Shown here piece by piece: positions 23,904 through 32,727 of a stretch of 44,840 nucleotides of DNA; positions within the stretch are counted from its first letter, which is position 1; the number at the start of each line of letters is the position of its first letter. The stretch lies in assembly GCA_934481355.1 (NCBI GenBank), contig CAKSPH010000019.1:1-44840 (forward strand), written 5' to 3'. This DNA comes from an uncultured Oscillospiraceae bacterium (GTDB lineage Bacteria > Bacillota > Clostridia > Oscillospirales > Ruminococcaceae). The translations under genes were made by a program, and so were the position numbers. The notes beneath the pieces were generated by a model. The model was not told the origin of the DNA, searched no databases, and was given only the letters and a program-made list of their open reading frames with translations.

Positions 23904-24587
23904 ATGTCTGATAACGAGAATCTCGAAGAGAAGTCCGGCGCAGAGAACAAAAAACAGGCTGACCACCGTCCGCTGATCGAAAAGGCTGCGGAGGCTGCTT
24001 CTGACATTGAAAAGGCTTCCTATAAGCCGTTCGCTAACGCAATGGACTGGGCCGGAAGTCTTGTTTATGCCGTTCTTGCTATGATCGTGCTCAATCTGTT
24101 CGTGTTCAGATCTATAACCGTTGACGGAGAGTCAATGAACAACACGCTTCAGGATCAGGACAGGGTCATTTCAACAAACTTCCTTTATACTCCTTCAAGG
24201 GGAGATATCGTAGTTATTCAGGCCGACAGGCTCGTCAATCAGGTGACGGGAAAATACGGCGAGCCGATAATCAAGCGCGTTATTGCTCTTGCAGGCGATA
24301 CGATAAGGTTTGATTTCGACAACGGCGGGGTATATCTTAAGAAAGCGGGCGAAAGCGATTTCGAACTGCTGGAAGAGGATTACATCGCGGCGCCGACCCT
24401 TAACCCTCTTGACCGCCATACCGGCGAGGAACATACGGTTCCCGAGGGCTGCGTTTTCGTTATGGGCGACAACAGAAACCGTTCGCTTGACAGCCGGAGT
24501 AATCTCGTTGGAGACGTTGACACAGATTTGATCATGGGAAAGGCGTTCGTTCGTCTGTTCCCGATAGACCAGTTTACTTTATTATGA
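23904..24587 (+). CDS. lepB: Signal peptidase I (S26 family)
   Basis: This enzyme cleaves signal peptides of exported proteins at the outer membrane face. A charged N-terminal region of ~45 residues precedes one transmembrane helix (LVYAVLAMIVLNLFVF, 53-68). The catalytic dyad is Ser77 in DGESMNNTL and Lys124 in IIKRVIALAGD. The C-terminal box MGDNRNRSLDSR is present. Length is 227 aa, with a longer N-terminal cytoplasmic extension than B. subtilis SipS. It sits between rplS and rbgA, and its stop overlaps the rbgA start by 4 bases. It probably relies on the rplS promoter. Confidence 0.96.
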   Translation: MSDNENLEEKSGAENKKQADHRPLIEKAAEAASDIEKASYKPFANAMDWAGSLVYAVLAMIVLNLFVFRSITVDGESMNNTLQDQDRVISTNFLYTPSRGDIVVIQADRLVNQVTGKYGEPIIKRVIALAGDTIRFDFDNGGVYLKKAGESDFELLEEDYIAAPTLNPLDRHTGEEHTVPEGCVFVMGDNRNRSLDSRSNLVGDVDTDLIMGKAFVRLFPIDQFTLL

Positions 24588-25432
24588 GTGATGTAGGAAA
24601 TATCCAGTGGTTTCCCGGCCACATGACCAAGACCAAGCGAATGATCGAATCAGATCTGAAGATGGTCGATGCAGTGGTGGAGATCACGGACGCACGCATA
24701 CCCGAAAGCAGCAGAAATCCGATTCTGGACGAGCTGGTAAAGGATAAGCCCCGCATCATGCTGATGAACAAATGCGATTATGCGGACGAGAATGCCACTA
24801 AACTGTGGAAGCAGTTCTATGAGAAAAAAGGCATCCGAGTTCTTACCTGCGACTGTCGGAGCGGAAAAGGTCTGAACCGTTTCATTCCGGAGGTAAAGCT
24901 GTTGCTGTCCGAACTCATTGAGCGCCGAAAAAAGCGCGGAATGATAGGGAAGGCGCTTCGCCTCATGGTCGTTGGCATTCCGAATGTCGGCAAAAGCTCG
25001 TTCATCAACCGCATGGCAAAAACAAAGAAAACCAAGGTGGGCGACAAGCCGGGAGTTACACGCGGAAAGCAGTGGGTCTCCATTGACAAGGACGTAGAGC
25101 TTCTGGATATGCCGGGCATACTCTGGCCGAAATTCGATGACCAGCAGGCGGCTCAGCGGCTAGCCTTCACCGGGGCGATAAAAGACGATGTAATGGACAC
25201 GGAAGCGCTGGCGAGGGCGCTGGGCTCGCTGCTTAAGGAGCAGTACCCGGAGCTGCTGAACGCACGCTACAAGCTGAAGGGCGAGGACGATATCCTCTGC
25301 GATATTGCCAGAGCTCGCGGAATGCTTGTTTCGGGCGGAGAACCCGACACCGAGCGGGCAGCAGCGGCGCTTCTTGATGAATACAGAGGTGGCAGGATTG
25401 GCAGGATCACCCTTGAAAAGCCGGGAAGATGA
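24584..25432 (+). CDS. rbgA: Ribosome biogenesis GTPase RbgA (YlqF)
   Basis: RbgA is a circularly permuted GTPase needed late in 50S assembly. The permuted order is visible: G4 NKCD (62-65), then G1 GIPNVGKSS (131-139), G2 Thr159 in GVTRG, and G3 DMPG (175-178). It starts GNIQWFPGHMTKTKRM, the family's conserved N-terminus with a catalytic-type His in FPGHM. The C-terminal RNA-binding domain covers about 200-282. Length is 282 aa, normal. It is translationally coupled to lepB (ATGA) and overlaps rnhB. Confidence 0.97.
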   Translation: MSDVGNIQWFPGHMTKTKRMIESDLKMVDAVVEITDARIPESSRNPILDELVKDKPRIMLMNKCDYADENATKLWKQFYEKKGIRVLTCDCRSGKGLNRFIPEVKLLLSELIERRKKRGMIGKALRLMVVGIPNVGKSSFINRMAKTKKTKVGDKPGVTRGKQWVSIDKDVELLDMPGILWPKFDDQQAAQRLAFTGAIKDDVMDTEALARALGSLLKEQYPELLNARYKLKGEDDILCDIARARGMLVSGGEPDTERAAAALLDEYRGGRIGRITLEKPGR

Positions 25433-26096
25433 ACTGACCCAGCTTACGATGTTTGACGAGGAAGAACGGGATCTGTTCGGATTCGACAGCAAACTGAGGG
25501 CTGAGCACGGAGTTGTCTGCGGCATTGACGAAGCGGGCAGGGGACCCTTGGCGGGCGACCTGTTCACGGCTGCGGTCATTTTTGACGAGGGTGTGTTTAT
25601 CGAAGGGCTTGACGACAGCAAGAAGCTCACTGAGAAGAAACGCGAGAAGCTCTTTGATGAGATCTGCGCCAGGGCCAGGGCGTGGTGCGTGACTACCGCA
25701 AGCGTGGAAGAGATCGAGAGGATAAACATTCTTCAGGCCGATTTCCGCGCGATGGAAAGGGCGTACTCCGGTCTTGGAATGACCGCTGATCTTGTAATCG
25801 TTGACGGTAATATGCTCCCCGATATCAAGGCTCCCATGCGGAGTATCGTAAAGGGCGACGCAAAGTCGGCGAGCATAGCGGCGGCTTCGATCCTTGCAAA
25901 GGTGTCCAGAGACAGATATATGAAGCAGATGGCGGAGAAATATCCGCAGTATCACTTCGAAAACAATAAAGGCTACGGCTCAAAGGCGCACTATGAGGCG
26001 CTGGATGAGTACGGACCCTGTGAGATTCACAGACCATTCTTCTTGAGAAAGTATAACGCAAAGAAGGCGGCCGATGGACAGGCAGGAAAAGGGTAA
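25398..26096 (+). CDS. rnhB: Ribonuclease HII
   Basis: RNase HII cleaves RNA in RNA-DNA hybrids and removes misincorporated ribonucleotides. GIDEAGRGPLAGDLFTAAV holds the first acidic pair (Asp-Glu), DDSKKLTEKKRE is the family signature, and IVDGN and SIAAASILAKVSRDRYM complete the active site. The start is uncertain: TTG at 25398 is chosen for AGAGGTGGCAGGA in front of it. ATG at 25377 or 25449 are alternatives. With the chosen start it is 232 aa and overlaps rbgA by 35 bases. Confidence 0.94.
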   Translation: MAGSPLKSREDELTQLTMFDEEERDLFGFDSKLRAEHGVVCGIDEAGRGPLAGDLFTAAVIFDEGVFIEGLDDSKKLTEKKREKLFDEICARARAWCVTTASVEEIERINILQADFRAMERAYSGLGMTADLVIVDGNMLPDIKAPMRSIVKGDAKSASIAAASILAKVSRDRYMKQMAEKYPQYHFENNKGYGSKAHYEALDEYGPCEIHRPFFLRKYNAKKAADGQAGKG

Positions 26097-26457
26097 GCTG
26101 GGCGAGGACGCAGTTTGCAGGTTCCTTGAACAGCATGGGCATGAAATACTTGCCCGGAATTATCACAGGCGCTGCGGCGAGATCGATATCATTTCAAAAT
26201 GCGGCGGCTTCGTGGTATTTACCGAGGTAAAGGCAAGAAAGCGCGGTAGTCTGGTGTCAGGACTTGAAGCTGTCAACCGCAGCAAGCAGGTCAAGATAAT
26301 CCGCACCGCAGATCTGTGGCTTTCAGACAATGATACGGGACTCCAGCCGAGGTACGATATCGCAGAGGTGACGCTTGCAGGCGAACCTCCGAGGGTCGTT
26401 GCAGTGGATATCTGTGAGGACGCGTTCTCCACGGACGGAGTTTACACTATCAATTAG
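26074..26457 (+). CDS. yraN: YraN family protein (UPF0102), endonuclease-like
   Basis: The fold is restriction-endonuclease-like (PD-(D/E)XK). It shows the start GKLGEDAVCRFLEQHG, then CGEIDII (Asp ligand) and FTEVKARKRGS (ExK). The domain is small, 127 aa, without extra parts. The biological role is unproven; most members are thought to act on DNA. It overlaps the end of rnhB by 23 bases and closes the rplS-lepB-rbgA-rnhB-yraN run, the usual neighbourhood in Clostridia. Confidence 0.93.
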   Translation: MDRQEKGKLGEDAVCRFLEQHGHEILARNYHRRCGEIDIISKCGGFVVFTEVKARKRGSLVSGLEAVNRSKQVKIIRTADLWLSDNDTGLQPRYDIAEVTLAGEPPRVVAVDICEDAFSTDGVYTIN

Positions 26458-26486
26458 CTTATTCAGTCTATGAAAGGACGATAACC

Positions 26487-27977
26487 ATGAATTACAGAAG
26501 CACAAGAAATTCTTCCCTTAACGTGACCAGCGCACACGCTATCACCAAGGGCCTTTCCGATGAAGGCGGACTGTATGTTCCCGAGAGCATTCCGCAGCTT
26601 TCCAGGGAAGATATCCTTGCTATGTGCGACATGAGCTACGCTGACAGGGCGTTCGAGGTTTTCAGCCGCCTGCTGACAGACTTCACCGCTGATGAGATCC
26701 GTCACTGCGTAGATTCCGCCTACAACGACAAGAATTTTGATTCCAATAACATAGCTGAGCTCGCAAAGCTCATTCCAGGTACATATGTGCTGGAACTGTG
26801 GCACGGTCCGACCTGCGCGTTCAAGGATATGGCGCTCCAGATCCTGCCTTATCTGCTGACAACTTCTGCGAAGAAGACAGTAGACGGCAAGCAGATTGCG
26901 ATTCTTGTAGCTACTTCCGGCGACACCGGCAAGGCTGCCCTTGAGGGCTTCAAGGATGTTGTCGGCACAAGCATTTCCGTTTTCTATCCCGAGGACGGTG
27001 TAAGCAAGATGCAGAAGCGCCAGATGACCACCCAGGAGGGCAAGAATGTCAACGTATGCGCCGTAAAGGGCAACTTTGACGACTGCCAGAACGGCGTTAA
27101 GGCTATATTCACTGACAAGTCCATCGCAGACAGGCTTGCTGCGAACAACATACTGCTGTCAAGCGCGAACTCCATCAACTGGGGAAGACTCGCGCCGCAG
27201 ATCGTTTACTACGTTTCCACCTACGCTGAGCTCCTGAAAAACAAGGAGATCGAATACGGTGAGAAGATCAACGTTGTTGTTCCTACCGGAAACTTCGGCA
27301 ATATCCTCGCAGCGTACTATGCAAAGCTGATGGGAATCCCGGTAAACAAGCTCATCTGCGCTTCCAACAGCAACAATGTACTGACAGATTTCATCAATAC
27401 AGGCGTATATGACAGAAACAGAAAGTTCTTCACCACTGTTTCCCCGTCCATGGATATCCTGATTTCTTCTAATCTGGAGCGCCTGCTGTATCACCTGTCC
27501 GGCGACAACGACGCTGTTATCAACGACTGGTTCGGCAAGCTGAAGTCCGAGGGCAGATATGAGATCTCCGCCGATGTAAAGGCTAAGATCGACGGCCTGT
27601 TCTGGGCTGGCTGCTGCAGCGATGATGAAACCAAGGCAGAGATCAGGTCCACATTTGAGAACTACAATTACCTCCTTGACACCCACACTGCCGTTGCAGT
27701 AAAGGTTTATGAGGATTACAGAAAGACTACCGGCGATGAGACCAAGACCGTTATCGCTTCCACCGCAAACCCCTACAAGTTCAGCGGCGCAGTTTACGAG
27801 GCAATTGGCGGCAAGGTTTCCGAGGACGAGTGGCAGACTATCGCTGACCTTGAGGCAAAGACCGGCACCAGGATGCCCGCTCCTCTCGCAGCGACCAAGA
27901 ACAAGGAGATCAGATTCACAGGCTGCGTAGAGAAGCAGGAAATGCCCGCAGTCGTATGCGATTTTCTTAAGTCCTGA
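26487..27977 (+). CDS. thrC: Threonine synthase
   Basis: ThrC converts O-phosphohomoserine to threonine using PLP. The Schiff-base lysine is Lys113 in GPTCAFKDMALQ, and the phosphate-binding loop is ATSGDTGKAAL. Length is 496 aa, matching the long (class I) threonine synthase rather than the short bacillar type. Further conserved segments are NFGNILAAYYAK, and ASTANPYKFSGAVYEA near the C-terminus. RBS AAAGGACGATAACC. It follows yraN by 29 bases and may be read from the same operon. No threonine-responsive T-box was seen upstream. Confidence 0.97.
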   Translation: MNYRSTRNSSLNVTSAHAITKGLSDEGGLYVPESIPQLSREDILAMCDMSYADRAFEVFSRLLTDFTADEIRHCVDSAYNDKNFDSNNIAELAKLIPGTYVLELWHGPTCAFKDMALQILPYLLTTSAKKTVDGKQIAILVATSGDTGKAALEGFKDVVGTSISVFYPEDGVSKMQKRQMTTQEGKNVNVCAVKGNFDDCQNGVKAIFTDKSIADRLAANNILLSSANSINWGRLAPQIVYYVSTYAELLKNKEIEYGEKINVVVPTGNFGNILAAYYAKLMGIPVNKLICASNSNNVLTDFINTGVYDRNRKFFTTVSPSMDILISSNLERLLYHLSGDNDAVINDWFGKLKSEGRYEISADVKAKIDGLFWAGCCSDDETKAEIRSTFENYNYLLDTHTAVAVKVYEDYRKTTGDETKTVIASTANPYKFSGAVYEAIGGKVSEDEWQTIADLEAKTGTRMPAPLAATKNKEIRFTGCVEKQEMPAVVCDFLKS

Positions 27978-27997
27978 CATCTGAACGGAGGCTGACG

Positions 27998-28702
27998 TTG
28001 CTTTACACAATAGGCGACCTTCATTTATCGCTTGGCACTGATAAGCCGATGGATATATTTCCGGGCTGGGGCAACCACGTTGAGCGTCTGGAACGGAACT
28101 GGAACAGCAAGATAACCGACGAGGACACTGTGCTGCTTCTGGGCGACCATTCGTGGGCGCTGAAACTTGAAGAAAGCTACAAGGACCTGGAGTTTATCCA
28201 TACGCGGCTGAAGGGCAGGAAGATATTCGTAAAGGGCAACCACGACCTGTGGTGGTCCACGATGAACAAGCTCAATGCTTTTGTTAAAAGCAGCGGGTTT
28301 GATTCGATAAGCTTCCTGTTCAACAATGCGTTTCTGGTTGAGGGAATGGCGCTTTGCGGCACCCGCGGCTGGATAAGCGAGCACGGTGAAACTCCGGACA
28401 TGAAGGTGCTTCTGCGCGAGGCAGGACGTCTTGAGACTTCTGTTAAGGAGGCTGTGAAGCTCGGCGGCGAGCTGATAGCTTTCATACATTATCCGCCGAT
28501 TTATCGTGCGGAGGAAAATGTTTATCTTACCGATGTGCTCCAGCGCTACGGCGTGAAGCGGTGCTATTACGCGCATCTCCACGGCGGAAGCATAAAGGGC
28601 GCAGTCGTTGGCGTAAGGAACGGCATAGATTACCGGCTGGTGTCGGCCGACAGCGTCGGATTCGATCCGGTTCTGGTAGAACCCGCGGCACACGCGGAAT
28701 AA
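27998..28702 (+). CDS. Metallophosphoesterase (234 aa)
   Basis: This is a calcineurin-like phosphoesterase with binuclear metal motifs: GDLHLS (DxH), LLGDHSW, KGNHDLWW, FIHYPP and YAHLHGG. The start is a TTG at 27998 behind CGGAGGCTGACG, giving MLYTIGDLHLSLG. The length of 234 aa fits small, stand-alone members such as YkuE-like or predicted phosphohydrolases. The substrate is unknown. It is cytoplasmic. It lies between thrC (20 bases) and tig (43 bases). Confidence 0.88.
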   Translation: MLYTIGDLHLSLGTDKPMDIFPGWGNHVERLERNWNSKITDEDTVLLLGDHSWALKLEESYKDLEFIHTRLKGRKIFVKGNHDLWWSTMNKLNAFVKSSGFDSISFLFNNAFLVEGMALCGTRGWISEHGETPDMKVLLREAGRLETSVKEAVKLGGELIAFIHYPPIYRAEENVYLTDVLQRYGVKRCYYAHLHGGSIKGAVVGVRNGIDYRLVSADSVGFDPVLVEPAAHAE

Positions 28703-28745
28703 AAGTTAATAAATTGTCCTAACGGACGAGGAAGGAATAAAAATC

Positions 28746-30029
28746 ATGGAGATCATTTCCCAGAACAACACAGCAACAAATACCACTGCTATTGAGTTCG
28801 CATTCACAGCAGAGGAGTTCGAGAACGCAGTTTCCGCTGCTTACAACAAGAGAAAGAAGAACATCACTGTTCCCGGCTTCCGTAAGGGCAAGGCTCCGCG
28901 TAAGGTCATCGAGGCACAGTACGGCGAGGGCGTTTTCTATGAGGACGCAGTAAACAGCCTGTACAACCAGAATATCGCAGCAGTTGTAGAAAAGACCGGT
29001 CTTGAGGTCGTTGACGTTGAGAACACCGAGGTCGTTGAGGTAAACAAGGAGACCGGCGTTAAGTTCAAGGCTGACATCATCACAAAGCCTGTTGTAGAAA
29101 TTTCTGACTACAAGGGAATAGAAGTTAAGAAAGTGACCAAGGCTGTAACTGACGAGGATGTAAACGCTGAGATCGAGAAGATCCGCAACAGAAACGCACG
29201 CAGCGTGACCGTTGAGGACAGGGCGGCAGCTAACGGCGACACAGCAGTTATCGACTTCGAGGGCTTCCTTGATGGTGTTGCTTTCGAGGGCGGCAAGGGC
29301 GAGAAGTTCCCGCTTGAGCTCGGCAGCGGTTCCTTTATCCCCGGCTTTGAGGATCAGATCGTTGGCAAGAATATCGGTGATGAGTTCGACGTAAACGTTA
29401 CATTCCCCGAGCACTATCAGGCTGAGAACCTCGCTGGCAAGCCCGCTGTATTCAAGTGCAAGCTGCATGAGCTGAAGGGCAAGGAGCTCCCCGCTGTTGA
29501 CGATGATTTCGCTAAGGATGTAAGCGAGTTCGATACGCTCGACGAGTACAAGGCTGACATCAGGAGCAAGCTTGAGAAGGCTGCTGCTGACGAAGCTGAC
29601 ACAAACCTCGACAATGCGCTTGTAGACGCTCTCGTTTCCAAGATGCAGGCTGAGGTTCCGCAGGTAATGTATCAGCGCCGCATTGACGACATCGTTCGTG
29701 AGTGGTCCGCAAGAAACAGGATCAGAGTTGAGGATTATCTCAAGTATGTTGGTCAGACAATGGATCAGTTCAGAGCTAACTTCACAGAGGTTGCCAAGCG
29801 TCAGGTAGACCTTCGCCTCGCACTTGAGAAGATCGCTGAGATCGAGGATGTTCAGGTTTCTGACGAGGACATTGAGAAGGAATACGCAGATATGGCTGAG
29901 CAGTACAAGATGGAGGCTGATAAGGTCAAGGCAGCCGTTCCTGCTGACGCTATCAAGAACGACCTCAGAATTGAGAAGGCTCTTGATCTGGTTCGTAATT
30001 CCGCTAAGATCGAAGAGGTTACTGAGTAA
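28746..30029 (+). CDS. tig: Trigger factor (ribosome-associated chaperone / peptidyl-prolyl isomerase)
   Basis: Trigger factor sits at the ribosome exit tunnel and folds nascent chains. The ribosome-binding signature is VPGFRKGKAPRKVIE near residues 43-57. The FKBP-type domain covers about 160-245 (VIDFEGFLDGVAFEGGKGE; GSFIPGFEDQIVG; VTFPEHY). The helical C-terminal arms follow. Length is 427 aa, normal. RBS AGGAAGGAATAAAAATC. It is followed by a hairpin and then clpP and clpX, the standard tig-clpP-clpX order. Confidence 0.97.
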   Translation: MEIISQNNTATNTTAIEFAFTAEEFENAVSAAYNKRKKNITVPGFRKGKAPRKVIEAQYGEGVFYEDAVNSLYNQNIAAVVEKTGLEVVDVENTEVVEVNKETGVKFKADIITKPVVEISDYKGIEVKKVTKAVTDEDVNAEIEKIRNRNARSVTVEDRAAANGDTAVIDFEGFLDGVAFEGGKGEKFPLELGSGSFIPGFEDQIVGKNIGDEFDVNVTFPEHYQAENLAGKPAVFKCKLHELKGKELPAVDDDFAKDVSEFDTLDEYKADIRSKLEKAAADEADTNLDNALVDALVSKMQAEVPQVMYQRRIDDIVREWSARNRIRVEDYLKYVGQTMDQFRANFTEVAKRQVDLRLALEKIAEIEDVQVSDEDIEKEYADMAEQYKMEADKVKAAVPADAIKNDLRIEKALDLVRNSAKIEEVTE

Positions 30030-30046
30030 ATTCCACGAAAACGCTT

Positions 30047-30076
30047 TCCCCGGTGAACCCGGGGAGGGCACTTTTT
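30047..30076 (+). terminator. Intrinsic terminator after tig
   Basis: TCCCCGG (30047-30053) pairs with CCGGGGA (30059-30065), 5-nt loop, T5 after a short GC spacer. It is likely partial, since no clear promoter precedes clpP. Confidence 0.7.
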
Positions 30077-30124
30077 CCTAAAGAGGCATTTCACGGCACC
30101 GCATAAGCGGGGAAAGGAGCTTGT

Positions 30125-30727
30125 ATGGCTTATATTCCTTATGTAGTTGAGCAGAGTGCGCACGGAGAGCGTTCATATGATATTTTCTCCAGACTTCTGA
30201 ACGACAGAATAATCCTTCTGCACGATCAGGTAAATTCTGCGACAGCCAGCGTTGTTGTGGCACAGCTTCTCTACCTTGAGGGGCAGGATCCTGACAAGGA
30301 TATCTATCTCTACATCAACAGCCCCGGAGGATCCGTTTCCGATGGCATGGCGATTTACGACACCATGCAGTATATCAAGTGCGATGTGTCCACTATCTGC
30401 ACTGGTATGGCAGCGTCCATGGGTGCTTTTCTGCTTTCTTCCGGTGCGAAGGGCAAGCGTATCGCGCTCCCCAACAGCGAAATAATGATCCATCAGCCGC
30501 TTATTTCCGGCAGCGGACTTTCTGGTCAGGTAACGGATATCATGATACACTCCAACTACCTCCAGAGAACCAAGGAGCGCCTGAACCGGATACTCAGCGA
30601 CAACACCGGCAAGCCTTACGAGGATATCTGCCGCGATACTGAGCGTGACAACTTCATGTCCGCACAGGAGGCTCTGGAGTACGGCCTTATCGATAAGGTT
30701 TACAAGAGCAGAAACGACATCAAGTAA
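30125..30727 (+). CDS. clpP: ATP-dependent Clp protease proteolytic subunit ClpP
   Basis: ClpP is the serine protease chamber used by ClpX and ClpE-like unfoldases. The triad is Ser98 (GMAASMGAF), His123 (MIHQP) and Asp171 (RDTERDNF). The handle region and [19 protein letters not shown] are typical. Length is 200 aa, with only a short N-terminal stretch before IPYVVEQ. RBS GGAAAGGAGCTTGT. The AAA+ partners ClpX (adjacent) and ClpE-like (15748) are both in the window. Confidence 0.98.
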   Translation: MAYIPYVVEQSAHGERSYDIFSRLLNDRIILLHDQVNSATASVVVAQLLYLEGQDPDKDIYLYINSPGGSVSDGMAIYDTMQYIKCDVSTICTGMAASMGAFLLSSGAKGKRIALPNSEIMIHQPLISGSGLSGQVTDIMIHSNYLQRTKERLNRILSDNTGKPYEDICRDTERDNFMSAQEALEYGLIDKVYKSRNDIK

Positions 30728-30741
30728 ATCAGGATATAATG

Positions 30742-30780
30742 CGCCAGAGGGCTGATTTACGGCTCTCTGTGCGTTTTGTT
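30742..30780 (+). terminator. Terminator-like hairpin between clpP and clpX
   Basis: CGCCAGAG (30742-30749) pairs with CTCTG-T-GCG (30765-30773, one bulged T), followed by TTTTGTT. The T-run is interrupted, so it may act as a partial terminator that sets the clpP to clpX ratio. Confidence 0.5.
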
Positions 30781-30798
30781 TATGAGAGGAACACAAAT

Positions 30799-32094
30799 AT
30801 GATGGTTTGCTCCTTTTGCGGAAAGGGCGAAGACAGAGTACGCAGGCTGCTGTACGCCGGCATAGGCGACAAGGCTGTTATCTGCAATGAGTGCGTGCTT
30901 GCTTCATACAATATGCTGGTCGAAAGCGGCGACATAAAGCCGGGACGCTCCGTGGCTCCTTCTGCCAGGCTGGCTTCTGACAGCTTTATGACAAACAGCG
31001 GGGAGCTTCTCAAGCCCGAGCAGATAAAGGCTTATCTTGATCAGTATATAATCGGTCAGGACGAGGCTAAGAAGATACTCAGCGTGTCCGTTTACAATCA
31101 CTATAAGCGCACATTCCTCAATGATGAGGAGGAAGACGACGAGGTAGAGCTACAGAAGAGCAACGTGCTTCTGCTTGGTCCTACCGGCGTTGGTAAGACA
31201 ATGCTGGCTCAGTCGCTGGCGAAGCTGCTGAACGTTCCGTTTGCAATCGCGGACGCTACAACGCTCACTCAGGCAGGATATGTCGGCGAGGACGTTGAAA
31301 ACGTGCTGCTCCGTCTGATTCAGGCGGCGGATTACGACATAGAGGCGGCAGAGCGCGGCATCATTTACATTGATGAGATAGACAAGATATCACGCCGCAG
31401 CGAGAACACCTCCATCACCAGAGATGTCAGCGGCGAAGGCGTACAGCAGGCACTTCTGAAAATTGTTGAGGGTACCATTTCCAACGTTCCACCGCAGGGC
31501 GGAAGAAAGCACCCGCATCAGGAGTTCATTCAGATCAACACGAAGAATATTCTGTTCATCTGCGGCGGTGCGTTCGAGGGTCTGGAGAAGATGATAGCCT
31601 CCCGCGTTTCCAGTTCTGCAATGGGCTTTGGCGCGGAGGTTTCCTCCAAGAAGGAGAAGGAGAGCTACAAGATACTCCATCAGGTAAGTCAGGAGGATCT
31701 TGTGAAGTTCGGCATAATCCCCGAGCTTATCGGCAGACTCCCGGTAGTCACGGTGCTTGACGCGCTTGACGAGGACGCGCTTGTAAGGATACTTGACGAA
31801 CCGAAGAACGCGCTCATCAAGCAGTACAAGTACCTGTTCAATGCAGATGGTATAGACCTTGAGTTCGACAAGGGCGCGCTTCAGGCGATAGCAAAGAAGT
31901 CCATCGAGCGTAACACCGGCGCAAGAGGACTGCGCTCCATAGTTGAGCAGACGCTGCGAGATGTGATGTTCACCGCCCCGAGCGATGAGACTATCACGAA
32001 AATCACTATCACCGCCGACTGTGTAAACGGCACGGGCAGCCCGGAGATAGAGCATGGCAAAAAGAAGCCTGCAAAGAAAACGGCAAAGAACTGA
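30799..32094 (+). CDS. clpX: ATP-dependent Clp protease ATP-binding subunit ClpX
   Basis: ClpX recognises and unfolds substrates for ClpP. The start at 30799 ([14 protein letters not shown]) is set by AGAGGAACACAAAT. The zinc-binding domain has C4, C7, C29 and C32 (CSFC...CNEC). Walker A is GPTGVGKT, Walker [11 protein letters not shown], and the pore loop [11 protein letters not shown]. The ClpP-docking loop has MGF ([10 protein letters not shown]) where IGF is common. Length is 431 aa. The C-terminus ends in a Lys-rich tail. Confidence 0.97.
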   Translation: MMVCSFCGKGEDRVRRLLYAGIGDKAVICNECVLASYNMLVESGDIKPGRSVAPSARLASDSFMTNSGELLKPEQIKAYLDQYIIGQDEAKKILSVSVYNHYKRTFLNDEEEDDEVELQKSNVLLLGPTGVGKTMLAQSLAKLLNVPFAIADATTLTQAGYVGEDVENVLLRLIQAADYDIEAAERGIIYIDEIDKISRRSENTSITRDVSGEGVQQALLKIVEGTISNVPPQGGRKHPHQEFIQINTKNILFICGGAFEGLEKMIASRVSSSAMGFGAEVSSKKEKESYKILHQVSQEDLVKFGIIPELIGRLPVVTVLDALDEDALVRILDEPKNALIKQYKYLFNADGIDLEFDKGALQAIAKKSIERNTGARGLRSIVEQTLRDVMFTAPSDETITKITITADCVNGTGSPEIEHGKKKPAKKTAKN

Positions 32095-32100
32095 CACTGA

Positions 32101-32128
32101 CGGCAGGCAGAAATGCTTGCCGTTTTTT
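32101..32128 (+). terminator. Intrinsic terminator after clpX
   Basis: CGGCAGGCA (32101-32109) pairs with TGCTTGCCG (32114-32122, one G-U), 4-nt loop, T6. Confidence 0.9.
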
Positions 32129-32153
32129 GTATCTTTTTGTGGAAAGGGGCATT

Positions 32154-32471
32154 ATGGCTGAGAAATCAACTTTTGAGAAGATTTACGACGTTGTGCGGAG
32201 GATCCCGCGCGGCAAGGTGGCGACCTACGGTCAGGTGGCAATGCTCGCCGGAAATCCGCGGTGGGCGAGGGCTGTGGGGTACGCTCTCCACGCTAATCCA
32301 GAGCCGGGAGTGATCCCGTGCCATCGGGTGCTCAACAGGTTCGGCGGGACGGCTCCTGCGTTCGCGTTCGGTGGCGCAGACAAGCAGGCGGAGCTTCTCA
32401 GGTCTGAGGGCGTCGAGGTTTCCGTGGACGGAAGGGTAGATCTGGACAGATTCCTTTGGGACGGACTTTAA
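32154..32471 (+). CDS. O6-alkylguanine-DNA alkyltransferase-like protein (105 aa)
   Basis: This consists only of the DNA-binding/active-site domain of MGMT/Ada proteins. The acceptor Cys56 is intact in IPCHRVLNR, unlike in alkyltransferase-like proteins where it is replaced. The helix-turn-helix has the arginine finger in NPRWARAVGYAL, and GKVATYGQVA is typical. The N-terminal RNase-H-like domain is absent. Start ATG at 32154 with GGAAAGGGGC. Such short single-domain forms are common; methyl transfer from DNA is plausible but unproven, and repair signalling like ATLs is an alternative. Confidence 0.85.
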   Translation: MAEKSTFEKIYDVVRRIPRGKVATYGQVAMLAGNPRWARAVGYALHANPEPGVIPCHRVLNRFGGTAPAFAFGGADKQAELLRSEGVEVSVDGRVDLDRFLWDGL

Positions 32472-32484
32472 TGGAGGTTTTATT

Positions 32485-32619
32485 ATGGTAAAGGAAATAA
32501 TCAGGCTGGCTTCAAGCCTTGCGATTCTTGCGGCAGTGGTTGTCGGGGTCAAGTACGCTGACAAGCTCGTCAAGGAGATAAAGGGCGAGAACGAGGAAGA
32601 GGACATAATCGAGATATAA
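32485..32619 (+). CDS. Small membrane peptide (44 aa)
   Basis: An ATG at 32485 behind GGAGGTTTTATT opens a 44-codon frame ending in TAA: MVKEIIRLASSLAILAAVVV, then GVKYADKLVKEI, and an acidic tail ending EEEDIIEI. One hydrophobic segment (~8-22) with a charged end suggests a single-pass inner-membrane peptide, cytoplasmic tail acidic. It lies 13 bases after the alkyltransferase gene and is too short for routine gene finding. No family is recognised; the good ribosome binding site is the main support. Confidence 0.6.
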   Translation: MVKEIIRLASSLAILAAVVVGVKYADKLVKEIKGENEEEDIIEI

Positions 32620-32631
32620 AGACTGTTCGTC

Positions 32632-32660
32632 TTTACAAATCCGATTTGATATGGTATAAT
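32632..32660 (+). promoter_or_regulatory. Sigma-A promoter of the polymer/pilus-like operon
   Basis: TTTACA (32632-32637), 17-bp spacer, TATAAT (32655-32660). The nine genes 32728-43050 follow, with gaps of 21 bases or less and no visible terminator. Confidence 0.8.
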
Positions 32661-32663
32661 TAT

Positions 32664-32674
32664 ATGGTAACCAT
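32664..32674. promoter_or_regulatory. Operator-like palindrome at the start site
   Basis: ATGGT-A-ACCAT, 4 to 14 bases beyond the -10, overlapping the expected +1 of the long operon. It is short, so it may be chance. Confidence 0.3.
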
Positions 32675-32727
32675 ACGGTTAAGCTATAACTCAAAAGTTC
32701 CAAGAGTTTTATGCGCGGGAGGTCCAT

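Noticed and set aside
26458..26486. T-box or threonine attenuator before thrC
   Set aside because: Only 29 bases between yraN and thrC, with no stem or specifier.
28719..30071. 450-codon Leu/Ser/Asn-rich - strand frame opposite tig
   Set aside because: Arises from codon composition of trigger factor on the + strand. Low-complexity product and no regulatory signals.
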